From contig NZ_JADFFL010000007.1 of the NCBI RefSeq assembly GCF_015222005.1, positions 202,276 to 266,275 of the forward strand: a stretch of 64,000 nucleotides of DNA, written 5' to 3'. This document shows, in pieces, positions 26,707 to 36,173 of this stretch (position 1 is the stretch's first letter; every line of letters starts with the position of its first letter). The position numbers were made by a program, and so were the translations under genes. The notes below the pieces were generated by a model. That model saw only the letters and a program-made list of their open reading frames with translations. It did no database searches and had not been told where the DNA came from. This stretch comes from Mucilaginibacter myungsuensis (GTDB lineage: Bacteria > Bacteroidota > Bacteroidia > Sphingobacteriales > Sphingobacteriaceae).

Positions 26707-26720
26707 CTTGTGGGCAAATG

Positions 26721-28019
26721 TTATTTTATAAAAAACAATATCGATCTGCTTTGGAGGTAAAAAATATGCCTCGTGGATCTTTGGAAAGCAAAGTAAAGAT
26801 ATGACGCAAAAAACTGTGATATCAATGTGGCTATTGCTGCTCCATTTATACCATATCTCGGTATAAACAAAAAATTCAATATTATGTTGATACTAAGACC
26901 CAGTACAGATTTTTTGAAGTTATGAATGTTTAAATTCTCTATCACGAGTATATTATTTACCCCAACGCCCCAAAAAACGAACACACCTGTCCATATACTG
27001 ATATTTAATGCAAAGGCAGCTTCCTTATAAACTTGACCGAAAAGCATGGTAACTATCTCAACGGAAAAGAAATTGACCACTAATGCGATCGAAAAACTTA
27101 TAAAAAATAGGACTTTCAGTAAAAAGGAAACCAACTTATAGTAACGTTCTTTATCATCATATAAATTCACAAGCCGAGGATACAATGTGGATGTTAAGAT
27201 CATCGGTATGAAATACCATAATTCGGTGACCCTAACCGATACAGAGTATTCACCCACTGCATTATGCCCGGCAAAATTATCAATCATGATCTGGTCGACA
27301 CGCATGTAAAGAAGAACAATTATACTTGATAAAATAAGTGGCCAACATTCTTTAAGCAATCCTATGATCAGATCATACTTGATCCGCCACTGCATAACGT
27401 TCTTGATTCCATAAAACATGATAAGACCAAGCAGCCCTAAAAAGTTTTCCGATACGATAGCGATAACAATGATGGTCAAACTAAAGCCTTTAATGATGAG
27501 AATAGATTTAAGGGCCGATGCAATCATGAAAGCGGTATTTTTTGCGATGACGGTCTTTTTGGATTGCAAGTTCGCTTGGAACTCATAGTCAATGACGTCG
27601 AAGCAAGAAAAGATCGGCGACAACGAAACGATCAGCGTGATGATCAACAGCGTTCTGTCGCTATCAGTGATCGCTACGTAGGAACAACATATGCCCAGCG
27701 CGATCATCCCTCCTACAGTACGCAGGAAAAAGGCTGTCCCTAAAAAACGAAATTTGGAACTTGGATCATCTATGATCTTTTTAATAATGACTTGATCCAA
27801 CCCCAAGGTGGATAATGCACTCATCAAAGCGACCAATGCCGCGGCATAATTGAGTTTACCGAACGATAATGGCCCCAAATATCTGGCTACCCAAACGCCA
27901 ACTATCAAACCTACCCCTAACCGTAAAAAGCGGTCAAAAAATAACCAGAACGCATTAATTGCCAACCTTTTTATATCAGTGATGGATCTTAATTTTTTAT
28001 ACAGGTTAGCAATGATCAT
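26721..28019 (-). CDS. Wzx-like polysaccharide flippase
   Basis: A 432-residue integral membrane protein of the MOP/PST superfamily. About twelve hydrophobic helices are visible, with family features such as FDRFLRLGVGLIVGVWVARY and LGPLSFGKLNYAAALVALMS near the N-terminus and YSVSVRVTELWYFIPMILTS in the middle. It would flip undecaprenyl-linked repeat units to the periplasmic face for the Wzy-like polymerase encoded at 20133-21320. It is the only flippase in the cluster, completing a Wzx/Wzy pathway. Confidence 0.92.
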   Translation of the reverse strand: MIIANLYKKLRSITDIKRLAINAFWLFFDRFLRLGVGLIVGVWVARYLGPLSFGKLNYAAALVALMSALSTLGLDQVIIKKIIDDPSSKFRFLGTAFFLRTVGGMIALGICCSYVAITDSDRTLLIITLIVSLSPIFSCFDVIDYEFQANLQSKKTVIAKNTAFMIASALKSILIIKGFSLTIIVIAIVSENFLGLLGLIMFYGIKNVMQWRIKYDLIIGLLKECWPLILSSIIVLLYMRVDQIMIDNFAGHNAVGEYSVSVRVTELWYFIPMILTSTLYPRLVNLYDDKERYYKLVSFLLKVLFFISFSIALVVNFFSVEIVTMLFGQVYKEAAFALNISIWTGVFVFWGVGVNNILVIENLNIHNFKKSVLGLSINIILNFLFIPRYGINGAAIATLISQFFASYLYFAFQRSTRHIFYLQSRSILFFIK

Positions 28020-28134
28020 ATGTCAGATTTCCGACGTTCAAATCCCTAAAGATCGTGAATGGTTGTCCAATCGAAATGGATTGAAAGTTTATTGTATATA
28101 TAGGGGGCACTTACGCTGAGGATGAGTAGAATCT

Positions 28135-29190
28135 TTACTGCAGTATCTTTTTATATATCTTCCTCATGATCAAAATGACGGAGGTAAATATAGCAGTCAG
28201 AAAAAAACACACGATCGGATATTTAACTTTACCTGGCTTATCGACCGGAAGCGGAAATACCGGCTCGTCTAACACCTGTATCAATGGTGTTTCTTGCAAA
28301 AGCGAAACTTTGGATATTTCCAAATTCTTTACTATTTCACTATATATCGCCGAACTTGCTTGTACATCTATTTGCTTTCGTTGAGAAGGCACACGCAAGA
28401 CCGTGAGATTAGGATTTGCGTTAGGAGCTGCGTCTATCGACGATGCCACTCCACTGAGGGATAAATTTAGCAAGGCTCGAACGCTGTCTTTTTGATGTTC
28501 AAGTATTTTGACATTTATTTCAGATTTCTTTGTTTTAGTCTGAACATAAAAATCATTAACGTTTTTCACTAACCTGTCAACAAAAACTTTTGAGAAATTT
28601 TCATTTTTTGAGGTAAAATCGACCTTGATAATATTTAACTTCTTATCCGGCTTACTCACCACAAGCGCTGTCCTGTTGATCGTATTGACGATATCGGTAA
28701 TGACACTGTCGTGAAGCCGATCCAGATCGCCGCCAGAAAAAGTTATTGCTCTAAGTTTAGTGTCCGATCCCCATTTCTCTTTGAGCTTGTTGAATTCGAT
28801 ATATCTGTCTATCAAAAGCTGCCTTCCCCTACCGCTATCTCCCATCTTGCTTAATAGCGTTTTTGCGATCATCAAGCGGGACCTGTATAATTCCAATATA
28901 TTATCTCCTTGGAATACACTTCCACCACCACCCAGATCGATCCCGGCTATAGAAGCCAATCCAGCGTATTGTGCTAATCCCCCAGCTTTACCACCGTCTT
29001 CTAAAACAAAAGTGCAAGTAGCTACATATCTCGGTTTTTTTAATAGGGCATACGTGAGGCCCAATGCTCCACCACAGAGGGATAACAATAAAATAAATGT
29101 CAATTTGGTCATTAAATATCTGATGCCTGACTTTATCTGATTGATCAGATCTTTAACAGATATTCCTTCTTCCGGACCCGCACTATTCAT
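28135..29190 (-). CDS. Wzz-like chain-length/co-polymerase protein, no kinase domain
   Basis: A 351-residue inner-membrane protein with two terminal transmembrane helices (FILLLSLCGGALGLTYALL and YPIVCFFLTAIFTSVILIMR) around a periplasmic, largely helical domain, the Wzz architecture. The proline-rich DEPVFPLPVDKPGKVKYPI before the last helix is the family signature. There is no C-terminal BY-kinase domain, and none is found elsewhere in the window. The gene is 2 bp from the Wza-like gene. Together they determine chain length and export. Confidence 0.9.
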   Translation of the reverse strand: MNSAGPEEGISVKDLINQIKSGIRYLMTKLTFILLLSLCGGALGLTYALLKKPRYVATCTFVLEDGGKAGGLAQYAGLASIAGIDLGGGGSVFQGDNILELYRSRLMIAKTLLSKMGDSGRGRQLLIDRYIEFNKLKEKWGSDTKLRAITFSGGDLDRLHDSVITDIVNTINRTALVVSKPDKKLNIIKVDFTSKNENFSKVFVDRLVKNVNDFYVQTKTKKSEINVKILEHQKDSVRALLNLSLSGVASSIDAAPNANPNLTVLRVPSQRKQIDVQASSAIYSEIVKNLEISKVSLLQETPLIQVLDEPVFPLPVDKPGKVKYPIVCFFLTAIFTSVILIMRKIYKKILQ

Positions 29191-29192
29191 AT

Positions 29193-31643
29193 CTATTTGC
29201 TCAAAGTAATGATCCCTAATATAACTGCGCCCAATGATGCGACGCTGGCTGCCAAGCCCACTGTTTCCTGCGTTGTCAATCCCTTTTTATCAGATTTTCT
29301 TGGCACGTATACTACACTACCTGGCCGTATGGATGGGTGGATGATGAAAAATAAAAATCTGCGGCTACCTTTCACCGTACCATTAGGGTATAGTACGTAA
29401 GCGCCCCGCTTTAACGCTTTCGTGGAATAGCCCCCGGCGTTGATAATATAATCTTTTAAAGTATTTCCGTTCGAATATACCACCGCGCTTGGATAAAGAA
29501 CTTCGCCATCTACACGAACTATCTGCTGCTCTTTGGGTATACTGATCTCGTCGTCGTTCTCAACCAAAAGATCCAACTTACTTCCCGGTTTTTCCAGTAT
29601 CTTTTTAAGATCTATACCTACAAAATCATTTCTTGGAGCTATTGGGTTAGCGGTAGAATCCTGATAAGCACGCTTGACCCTGTTGATCCGGTCGGCCCTA
29701 TCCTGTTCGATAGCGGTAGCATCCACTTTGTCCCCATCCACACCTAAAATAGCAAGATTGGATCGTTTTAACGATGCGCCTTCTACATCTGCAGATGCTG
29801 TCAGCCCTCCCGCTCGTTTCACAATATCCGATATTTTCTCATTCTTTTTTTCAATGATATAAAAACCAGGATAAACCACCTCACCACCGATCTTTACGCT
29901 ACGCTGCCTCTCGTATCCAGGCGATGCATAGACCGAAACGATATCATAGGGCTGCAGTTTAAAGTTTGTTGAACCGGGTTTAAGCTGCTCATCAACATTT
30001 ATAGTGAAAACTTCGGCTACAGGGCTCGTCAACGAAGCTGGATCGCTATTTGAAACGCGCCTGGCGACCTGCAGTCTTTTAGCATTCCCACCTTCCGTAA
30101 AACCACCTGCTTTCAATATTAGGTCCTCGACATTCATGTTTTCTGCAAAGGAGAACTCACCAGGGTGCCTGACCTCTCCCTTGACCATCACGGTATAATT
30201 ATCATGGAGATCAAATATAGATGGGATATTAACGATATCTTCCCGCTTTAACAAGATATCGGGGTCAGTTCCGTCAAGTATGTTCTTAGTGTTAAATGGT
30301 ATCGATTCAATAGTATTATCCGGTTTCAAACGGGTGATAAAACCGCGGGACATGTAAGCGTCCTCTTTTACTCCAGAAGCTTTGGTGATCAATCCGGTCA
30401 GTGTCAAACCTTTACTTAACTCGAAATATCCTGATCGAAAAACGGCACCGTCTATTTTAACACGATTCTCATATCTTTCTAAAATTGCGTCGACCTCATA
30501 ACGGTCACCTCGCAAGGGTATATAATTTGAATAATCATTTTCTGATATATCTGTGATCTTACGCTCTTGACCGCTTATTTGATAAACTTTGATCTTATCC
30601 GTATAAGCCAGGTCGCTAAAACCACTGGCAAACCTAATAACGTCCTGCAAGTTCTCACCAGGCAAGACCTCGAATATCGCTGGGACTTTAACCTGACCAC
30701 TCATTTCGACCCGGACCCTATAAGTGGGTACCCGTATAATATCCTGATCCTTTAATCCGATGTTACCTAATTGGCTGCCTTTTAAAAGAAAATCATAAAT
30801 ATCAAGACGCCCCACTATTTTATTATTCCTAATTACCTCGATATTTCGAAAAGATCCAATATCGTTAGGGCCACCGGCTGCTACCAAGGCATTAAATACC
30901 GTGGCTAAAGACGGTACTGTAATGGTGCCGGGTTTAGCGACTTGTCCGTTAACTATAACTTTGATACTCCGAATGTTCCCGAGTGATATCTGTACGTTCG
31001 TACCTCTGCCAATGGCATAATTTCCAGCAGATAAACGCCGTTTGATTTCTATGGTCGCTTGCTCAATTGTTTTACCGCTGACGTTCAACAAGCCGATGCC
31101 AGGTATGTTGATGTTCCCTTCGGGAGAAATAACCAATTTCCAGTTCACTAACGAGTTGCCATAAATATTTATATTAAGTTCATCATCAGGTCCTAATATG
31201 TAGTTTATCGGTGTGGCAATACGCAAATTAGGCTCAAAACTTGTATTGCCATTCTTGAAAAGATCAGCACCGAATATTTTTGATGGCACTTGGATAGCAG
31301 GCCCATTAATTGGCTCAGTATCCTTTACAACCCGTCCCGATGATGGTTCGTCCGGGTTTGGCGAGTTGTTTACCTTTAGAGCAGAGATACGTTCCCGGAA
31401 CCGGTCTATCTGTTCTTTAGAAAGGCCTTGGTCTTTCACACGTTGAAGAATTTGATCGTCGCTCATACCGGCAACTCGGGCTTGTTGCAACCATTTATTT
31501 AACTCAGCATCTGAATAGCTTTCGATACCTGCTCCTGAAAATGTTTGAGCAAAGGCGGATGTGATTCTGATCACAGAGAAAGAAATAAAAAAAATCAGAA
31601 AGACATATTTCGCTACGACATTATTGGTATTCTTTTCTGCCAT
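29193..31643 (-). CDS. Wza-like polysaccharide export protein with SLBB repeats
   Basis: An 816-residue outer-membrane export protein. A signal peptide (residues 12-33, VFLIFFISFSVIRITSAFAQ) is followed by an N-terminal linker and the Poly_export domain starting YILGPDDELNINIYGNSLVN. At least five SLBB domains follow (KVIVNGQVAKPGTITV, VEMSGQVKVPAIFEVLPGEN, VKIDGAVFRSGYFELSKG, VMVKGEVRHPGEFSFAENM, VKIGGEVVYPGFYIIEKK, VRVDGEVLYPSAVVYSNG). A last hydrophobic helix (AASVASLGAVILGIITL) may span the membrane. The length is typical for Bacteroidota, longer than Escherichia coli Wza. It is the first gene of the minus-strand polysaccharide operon. Confidence 0.95.
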   Translation of the reverse strand: MAEKNTNNVVAKYVFLIFFISFSVIRITSAFAQTFSGAGIESYSDAELNKWLQQARVAGMSDDQILQRVKDQGLSKEQIDRFRERISALKVNNSPNPDEPSSGRVVKDTEPINGPAIQVPSKIFGADLFKNGNTSFEPNLRIATPINYILGPDDELNINIYGNSLVNWKLVISPEGNINIPGIGLLNVSGKTIEQATIEIKRRLSAGNYAIGRGTNVQISLGNIRSIKVIVNGQVAKPGTITVPSLATVFNALVAAGGPNDIGSFRNIEVIRNNKIVGRLDIYDFLLKGSQLGNIGLKDQDIIRVPTYRVRVEMSGQVKVPAIFEVLPGENLQDVIRFASGFSDLAYTDKIKVYQISGQERKITDISENDYSNYIPLRGDRYEVDAILERYENRVKIDGAVFRSGYFELSKGLTLTGLITKASGVKEDAYMSRGFITRLKPDNTIESIPFNTKNILDGTDPDILLKREDIVNIPSIFDLHDNYTVMVKGEVRHPGEFSFAENMNVEDLILKAGGFTEGGNAKRLQVARRVSNSDPASLTSPVAEVFTINVDEQLKPGSTNFKLQPYDIVSVYASPGYERQRSVKIGGEVVYPGFYIIEKKNEKISDIVKRAGGLTASADVEGASLKRSNLAILGVDGDKVDATAIEQDRADRINRVKRAYQDSTANPIAPRNDFVGIDLKKILEKPGSKLDLLVENDDEISIPKEQQIVRVDGEVLYPSAVVYSNGNTLKDYIINAGGYSTKALKRGAYVLYPNGTVKGSRRFLFFIIHPSIRPGSVVYVPRKSDKKGLTTQETVGLAASVASLGAVILGIITLSK

Positions 31644-32531
31644 GAAAGCCTTGAAATTACTTTTATATACTTTGTTAACCTGTTAATTAATGCACCATGA
31701 ATTTCTTAGATTATTGATCGTTAAAATGATCGTATAAAGCCTAAGATAGTTCGAACTGTTCAAAAAAAGCTATGTTTCGCCCTTTGATTCGCCGTTCCGA
31801 TCCGATATCCGGATCAAGCATAATTCTAATACTAAATTTCATCAGTCTAAATCTTTTCAATCGTTTAAGATGCCAGGGCAAATCCAGTTTTTTTTGAATG
31901 ACAAATATACACCTTTTTTTATTGTGAGACTTCATCCGCCCACCCCAAATTACAAAGTAGTACAACTGTTGGGATGATCTTTATAAACAGCACCAATATG
32001 ATAAAGCCATTTAAATAACAATATATCAAAGCTATAATTAACTAAATGGTCTAAAGATTTCGCTAAGTATATTTAGAAAAAAGATTTCGTTCTAAATTAA
32101 ATATCGGCGCGGTGTCGCATTTATTAAAAGTAAAAAACAATTAATAATCAACGTTGTTGCGTTAAATATCATGAGAACTTTAGCCATTTTGAAAGGAAAA
32201 TTATGTTAGACAAACATTTTAAGCCATTGATCAAAACATCGAAAATCTTACAACATAACACACTAAACCATTAATTATTAGCACATTGAAAAGATTTTGA
32301 GGTTATTAATAAAATTATCGTAAATTTGAAACTGAAATTAACTTGTTATATAAATCTAACTTCTACATTGTCCGAAGTCTTCAATACTTCAGTTTAGGAT
32401 AAATGGCGTTTTAATTCATAAGAAATTTTATTACAAAATCTACCCGAACATTGAATACATCACTATCTACCCACTCGTTAATAGCATTACCAAATAGTGC
32501 CGGTACTTTCGACGGTCAAAATGCGTGCGAG
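31644..32531. other. Divergent AT-rich control region of the polysaccharide locus
   Basis: This stretch separates the export operon (minus) from the initiating transferase (plus). It is very AT-rich, and I see no protein-coding gene with family features; a 74-codon minus-strand frame at 31741-31965 has none. It probably holds promoters for both directions. No clear TTTG/TAnnTTTG pair or long hairpin could be assigned with confidence. Confidence 0.5.
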
Positions 32532-33218
32532 ATGAATCGTCATCTCGTGAAACTTGAAGCCCCCCCTGCAGGTTGTAATGAAGAGGTTCCGTTAGCAAAA
32601 ATCGCTCACTTAACTCCTCAATTTATTTATAAAAAAAAAATCCAAAGAAAAAAAAGGGCATTTGATATATGTTTTTCGCTCATTATCATGACTTTGGGCT
32701 CACCATTTTTTTTTCTGATATTTATCATAACGAAATTGTCATCACCCGGTCCCATTTTTTTCAAGCAAGTCAGGCTAGGCGAAAATTGCCGTACATTCCA
32801 TATTTATAAATTTAGAAGTATGTATTGTGATGCCGAGGTTGCTGGCCCGCAACTATCTCGAGCAGGCGACCCAAGAATAACGAAGTGGGGTAGGATCATC
32901 CGTAAAACACGCTTGGACGAATTACCGCAATTTTGGAATGTGCTTAAAGGAGAAATGTCAATTGTCGGCCCCCGACCGGAGCGCGAGCATTTCGCCCGAC
33001 AAATATTAGAACTAAGACCAGATTACATCACGGTCCAAAAATTAAGGCCGGGCATTACCTCATTAGGTCAGGTAAATTTTGGCTACGCCGAAAATGTGGG
33101 CCAAATGTGTGAGCGGTTGGATCATGACCTTTTGTATGTAAAAAAACTAAGTTTAAGGACAGATCTTATCGTGATCGCAAAAACTGTCGGTGTTATGATA
33201 AAAGGCAGAGGGAAGTAA
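32532..33218 (+). CDS. Undecaprenyl-phosphate sugar phosphotransferase (initiating PHPT)
   Basis: A 228-residue bacterial sugar transferase. One membrane helix (FDICFSLIIMTLGSPFFFLI, residues about 40-65) is followed by the catalytic domain: SSPGPIFFKQVRLGE, FHIYKFRSMYCDA, TKWGRIIRKTRLDELPQFWN, VLKGEMSIVGPRPEREHF, LRPGITSLGQVNFGYA. It moves a sugar-1-phosphate from a UDP-sugar to undecaprenyl phosphate, starting the repeat unit. An in-frame TTG at 32451 would add 27 residues without known features, so ATG 32532 is preferred. It is transcribed away from the rest of the locus. Confidence 0.93.
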   Translation: MNRHLVKLEAPPAGCNEEVPLAKIAHLTPQFIYKKKIQRKKRAFDICFSLIIMTLGSPFFFLIFIITKLSSPGPIFFKQVRLGENCRTFHIYKFRSMYCDAEVAGPQLSRAGDPRITKWGRIIRKTRLDELPQFWNVLKGEMSIVGPRPEREHFARQILELRPDYITVQKLRPGITSLGQVNFGYAENVGQMCERLDHDLLYVKKLSLRTDLIVIAKTVGVMIKGRGK

Positions 33219-34419
33219 TTATAATATGATTGATAGACCATGTTAGTAATTTTGTTTTTGCGCTTATCAATAATAGGACATTTGTCAAGGAGCGATATTG
33301 CCTAAGAACTAATTTATTAAATTTTGGATCGATCATATCGACTGCAAAGCAGATTGACAGTGCAGACAATATCCTACTTTGTGGCCTGATCATTTAAATA
33401 AAAACAACAATCCTATTATGCCATTTTAAATGGCTTATGATTCTCTTGAAAAGCGTTATAAGTTTGATTGATGGAAAAGTTTCTAACCAAAAAGTGGCCG
33501 ATGGATGGTCACAAGATATAGATTATTGTTCCTGCGGTGCCAGAACCGAAGATAGAAGCGTATCCGTCGTAATTTTTTTCAACGGACATTTTTGTTTTTC
33601 CTTCCTCTGAAACGTTATAAATGTTTACGTTGCTTCCGCAAGAAATGGGTTATAGGTAGCTAATATTTTGTATTTGTTAAAGTCATGAGTTATCTTTAAA
33701 CAGATATTTTTACGTTAATGAAACCCATCTTATAACAGATATTAGGTGTTGAAGTATCTCTATGTATCAGCAATAAATTTTCCTTTTCCGTTATCAACTC
33801 ATAAGATTCGAACAGTAACAATCTTCTTTGATATTTTTAATCAGGATGTTTTAATATACTCCACTTTAGCATTTAAGTTGTTGCAGTGATTCGTCATGGC
33901 CAAGAGATCAGCTGTAATTCGGGAAATCGCTATATCATGGTTAATCAGCAATCAATCTTATTAGGAATAAAGATAATTTTAGCTTAATTCGACTGTGTAA
34001 AGTACAGATGCTTCTAAATTATGCAAATATTTGGTGGTTTTAGGCGCTATTCGGGCTTTATACGAAAAAGTCCCATTGTTTTTTATCCACTCTCGTTTCA
34101 GCTTCCAAATGATTATTAGCCTGGCCTCAGCGCCATCTGGCTACGATTCAGGTCGTCAAAATTGATCAGGCAGAATTTCGGCGACACCGTATAGCTCCAT
34201 CTATACTGTTATAATTTATTATAGGTGATTTTATTTAAATCATCGAATTTGGGATCTTAAAGATCGCAAGAATGATAGCTCAGAAAACCTATGGGTGTTC
34301 GACAATACCGGTCAATTTGAACTATTTTATTTTTTTTCAAATGAACCTTGATCGCGAAAGCAACGCCCGTCTGTTGCGCAGAAACAGCGGGCGAACCGGG
34401 GTATAGATGCTAATCCTCG
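33219..34419. other. 1.2 kb AT-rich region without an intact gene
   Basis: Between the initiating transferase and the insertion element no intact gene is visible. The only suggestive coding trace is the zinc-ribbon-like fragment at 33437-33663. The region is AT-rich, like the polysaccharide locus, and is probably eroded accessory DNA. Confidence 0.5.
33437..33663 (+). pseudogene. Possible decayed small zinc-ribbon protein
   Basis: From ATG 33437 one frame gives IDYCSCGARTEDRS before a stop at 33607. The next frame continues RRNFFQRTFLFFLPLKRYKC and LRCFRKKWVIGS, ending at 33663. Read across a single frameshift, two Cys pairs (CSC and CLRC) would form a zinc-ribbon-like small protein. Such short proteins with a KRYKCxxCxKxFW end occur in Bacteroidota, as I recall. 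The evidence is thin and the assignment may be wrong. Confidence 0.25.
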
Positions 34420-34444
34420 TGTAACCCTCCCTAAGTTCGGACTG
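34420..34444 (+). repeat. Left terminal inverted repeat of the IS3-family element
   Basis: TGTAACCCTCCCTAAGTTCG followed by GACTG. It aligns with the complement of 35518-35543 with two single-base indels and a few substitutions. It lies 35 bp beyond the OrfB stop codon. Confidence 0.8.
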
Positions 34445-34478
34445 GTGTTTTATAGACTTATTTAATTCAAAAATATAA

Positions 34479-35232
34479 TTATTGTTGTTGGAACTGTGGG
34501 GATGTTGGAAACTCGCCAGAGTTTTCAATATCTCCACAGCTTAGCCGCTTGTACAGGTCTGGCGTTATACCTCCCAGTGCTTCATGCGGCCTGCTGTAAT
34601 TGTGATCTTCCATCCATTCATCGGCTAATACCTGTACCTGGTTAATGTCCTCAAATAGATAAGCATCCAAGAGGTTTTCCCTGAAAGTTCTGTTGAAGCG
34701 TTCGATGTAGCCGTTTTGCATTGGCTTTCCCGGCTGCGTAAATTGCACAGTTATACCCTGCTTTCACACCAATCCTTAAATTCTTTGCTGTTAAACTCCG
34801 GCCCGTTATCCACTCTGATACAGTTTGGTTTACCCTGCTCATGAATAGTTCGCTCCAAGATCTGAGTTACCCGCACGGCTGGTATAGTATAGGCAGCTTC
34901 CACGGCAATAGCTTCCATGTTATAGTCATCGATAATATTCAGCGTTCGGAACCTTCTCTTGTTCATCAGCACATCGCACATAAAATCCATAGACCAGGTA
35001 TCTCCAGCCTGCTCAGGCACGACCAATGGCACTTTAACACGTGCAGGCACGCGTCTGCGCACCTTTCGGCGGCGGTTCGTGCCCAGCAGCAGCTAAATCC
35101 GCCTGACACGTTTATAATTCCACTGCAGACCTTGCTGGCGGATGCGGCTGTAATACAAATCCTGACCCTCGGTCGGATGCCGTTCAGATAGCTCAAGCAG
35201 CTTATCTATGGTCTCTGAATCATCGCGAACGT
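34479..35232 (-). pseudogene. IS3-family OrfB transposase (DDE), broken
   Basis: An rve-type integrase core. The first Asp is in GDTWSMDFMCDVLMNKRRF, the second in CIRVDNGPEFNSKEFKDWC, and the Glu in MQNGYIERFNRTFRENLLD, followed by DHNYSRPHEALGGITPDLYK. Two lesions inactivate it. An in-frame TAG lies at 35093-35095, where relatives have Tyr (RVRRI-stop-LLLGTNRRRK). A one-base deletion near 34756 shifts WCESR out of frame with ITVQFTQPGKP. The N-terminal part before about 35190 overlaps OrfA, as expected for -1 programmed frameshifting. Confidence 0.85.
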
Positions 35233-35478
35233 TCTTGTAATTAAACATGGCTCTACGGCCAATTCCGCATACATATGCTTCAGTTTGCGGTTCTCTTCCT
35301 CCAACTCTTTCAGCCGATTCAGTTCCTGGCTATCCATGCCGGCATACTTCTTTCGCCAGTTGTAAAATGTGGATTTGTGAATGCCCAGTTCGCGGCATAC
35401 ATCATTGAGCTCACGGCCACCTTCATATTCCTTGATGGCCTTTACGATCTGTGCTTCGGTAATAATAGAGTTCTTCAT
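35206..35478 (-). CDS. IS3-family OrfA (helix-turn-helix)
   Basis: A 90-residue transposase accessory protein. The DNA-binding helix-turn-helix is ELNDVCRELGIHKSTFYNWR, followed by a leucine-zipper-like coiled coil LNRLKELEEENRKLKHMYAE, where IS3 OrfA normally frameshifts into OrfB. It remains open, but without a functional OrfB the element cannot move by itself. The start ATG at 35478 lies 40 bp inside the right inverted repeat. Confidence 0.88.
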   Translation of the reverse strand: MKNSIITEAQIVKAIKEYEGGRELNDVCRELGIHKSTFYNWRKKYAGMDSQELNRLKELEEENRKLKHMYAELAVEPCLITRTFAMIQRP

Positions 35479-35517
35479 CGTTTGACTGTTTAAAGTTAAG
35501 ACTTTTCGTCCTTTAAG

Positions 35518-35543
35518 CAGTCCGATTTTTAGGAGGGGTTACA
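35518..35543 (-). repeat. Right terminal inverted repeat of the IS3-family element
   Basis: Read on the minus strand it begins TGTAACCCCTCCTAAAAATC and ends GGACTG, the partner of 34420-34444. It marks the outer end upstream of OrfA. Confidence 0.8.
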
Positions 35544-35656
35544 GCTGAATGTAGAACGTTTGCGCATGATGACAAAAGGCAATCGAAACGTTTTGAAAAA
35601 ATCAGCTCTACAGGTAGGAAGAATCTGAGAAAGCGTCGACACAATAACAAGTAAGG
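35544..35656 (+). pseudogene. Truncated plus-strand gene tail next to the IS
   Basis: Directly outside the IS a plus-strand frame reads LNVERLRMMTKGNRNVLKKS. A neighbouring frame then gives KNLRKRRHNNK with a stop just before a plus-strand terminator. This looks like the basic C-terminal end of a gene interrupted by the IS and frameshifted. I cannot name the family. Confidence 0.35.
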
Positions 35657-35678
35657 AAAGTCCCAAAGGGACTTTTTT
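35657..35678 (+). terminator. Rho-independent terminator
   Basis: Perfect stem AAAGTCCC / GGGACTTT with an AAA loop followed by TTTT on the plus strand. It ends the truncated plus-strand gene tail. Confidence 0.75.
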
Positions 35679-35836
35679 AAATTTAAAAGTGCGCCATTAA
35701 ATGCGCCAAGAGTGCGCCATATTTCGACCACTGATTTAAGCAATAACCTCTTGAAAATCTCGCAAAAAATGCTTACATTTATTTAAGAATTTTTCACACG
35801 ACATGAGAAACGCCCTTTTTAAGCTCATATAGACAC

Positions 35837-35871
35837 AAAAAAGCCCTTAGCATAAAAATACTAAAGGCGTT
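35837..35871 (-). terminator. Terminator downstream of tRNA-Lys
   Basis: On the minus strand, an imperfect stem GCCTTTAG / CTAAGGGC with an AT-rich loop is followed by TTTTTT. It begins 8 bp after the tRNA 3' end and fits termination of a monocistronic tRNA transcript. The plus strand also ends in T6, so it may be bidirectional. Confidence 0.7.
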
Positions 35872-35878
35872 TTTTAAG

Positions 35879-35951
35879 TGACCCGGGAGGGGTTCGAACC
35901 CTCGACCCAATGATTAAGAGTCATTTGCTCTACCGGCTGAGCTACCAAGTC
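35879..35951 (-). tRNA. trnK: tRNA-Lys (anticodon CUU)
   Basis: A 73-nt tRNA on the minus strand. Acceptor stem GACTTGG pairs with CCGGGTC (two G-T pairs), the D-arm is GCTCAGCCGGTAGAGC, the anticodon loop is CTCTTAA with anticodon CTT, and the T-arm is GAGGGTTCGAACCCCTC. CCA is not encoded. tRNA-Lys genes are frequent integration sites; here an IS-scarred region and the polysaccharide locus lie on its 3' side. Confidence 0.95.
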
Positions 35952-36173
35952 ATTTTGATTTTTGGTGGGTTGCAAATATAGTTCAAAGTTTGCGAAAGTG
36001 CATAGTTTTTTTCAGATGTTGGTCATATCTTGCCTTTCCAAAATATTTCTTCTACTTTACGGCGTCAAATAAACTTAACATTAAATATACACCTAAACCT
36101 GTAACATTGTTAACCGTCCGCAATCTCAATATAAAATTGCCGCGCCGGTATAACATCTACCCAAGCAAACAAC

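Larger units (their letters stand above)
34420..35543 (-). mobile_element. Inactive IS3-family insertion sequence
   Basis: A 1.12-kb element bounded by imperfect inverted repeats of about 25 bp (34420-34444 and 35518-35543), both starting TGTAACC when read inward. It encodes an OrfA helix-turn-helix protein and an OrfB DDE transposase that is broken by one nonsense codon and one frameshift, so the copy is dead. No target-site duplication is obvious (flanks ...CCTCG and GCTGA...). It sits between the polysaccharide locus and a tRNA-Lys gene. Confidence 0.85.

Noticed and set aside
28135..31643. A BY-kinase (Wzc-type) function for the Wzz-like protein
   Set aside because: The protein ends right after the second membrane helix; no Walker motifs or tyrosine cluster are present.
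31741..31965. A 74-codon minus-strand frame in the divergent region of the polysaccharide locus
   Set aside because: The composition is basic and low in information, it resembles no family I know, and the DNA looks like AT-rich control sequence.
33193..33393. A 66-codon minus-strand frame after the initiating transferase
   Set aside because: It partly overlaps the transferase gene and has no recognisable features.
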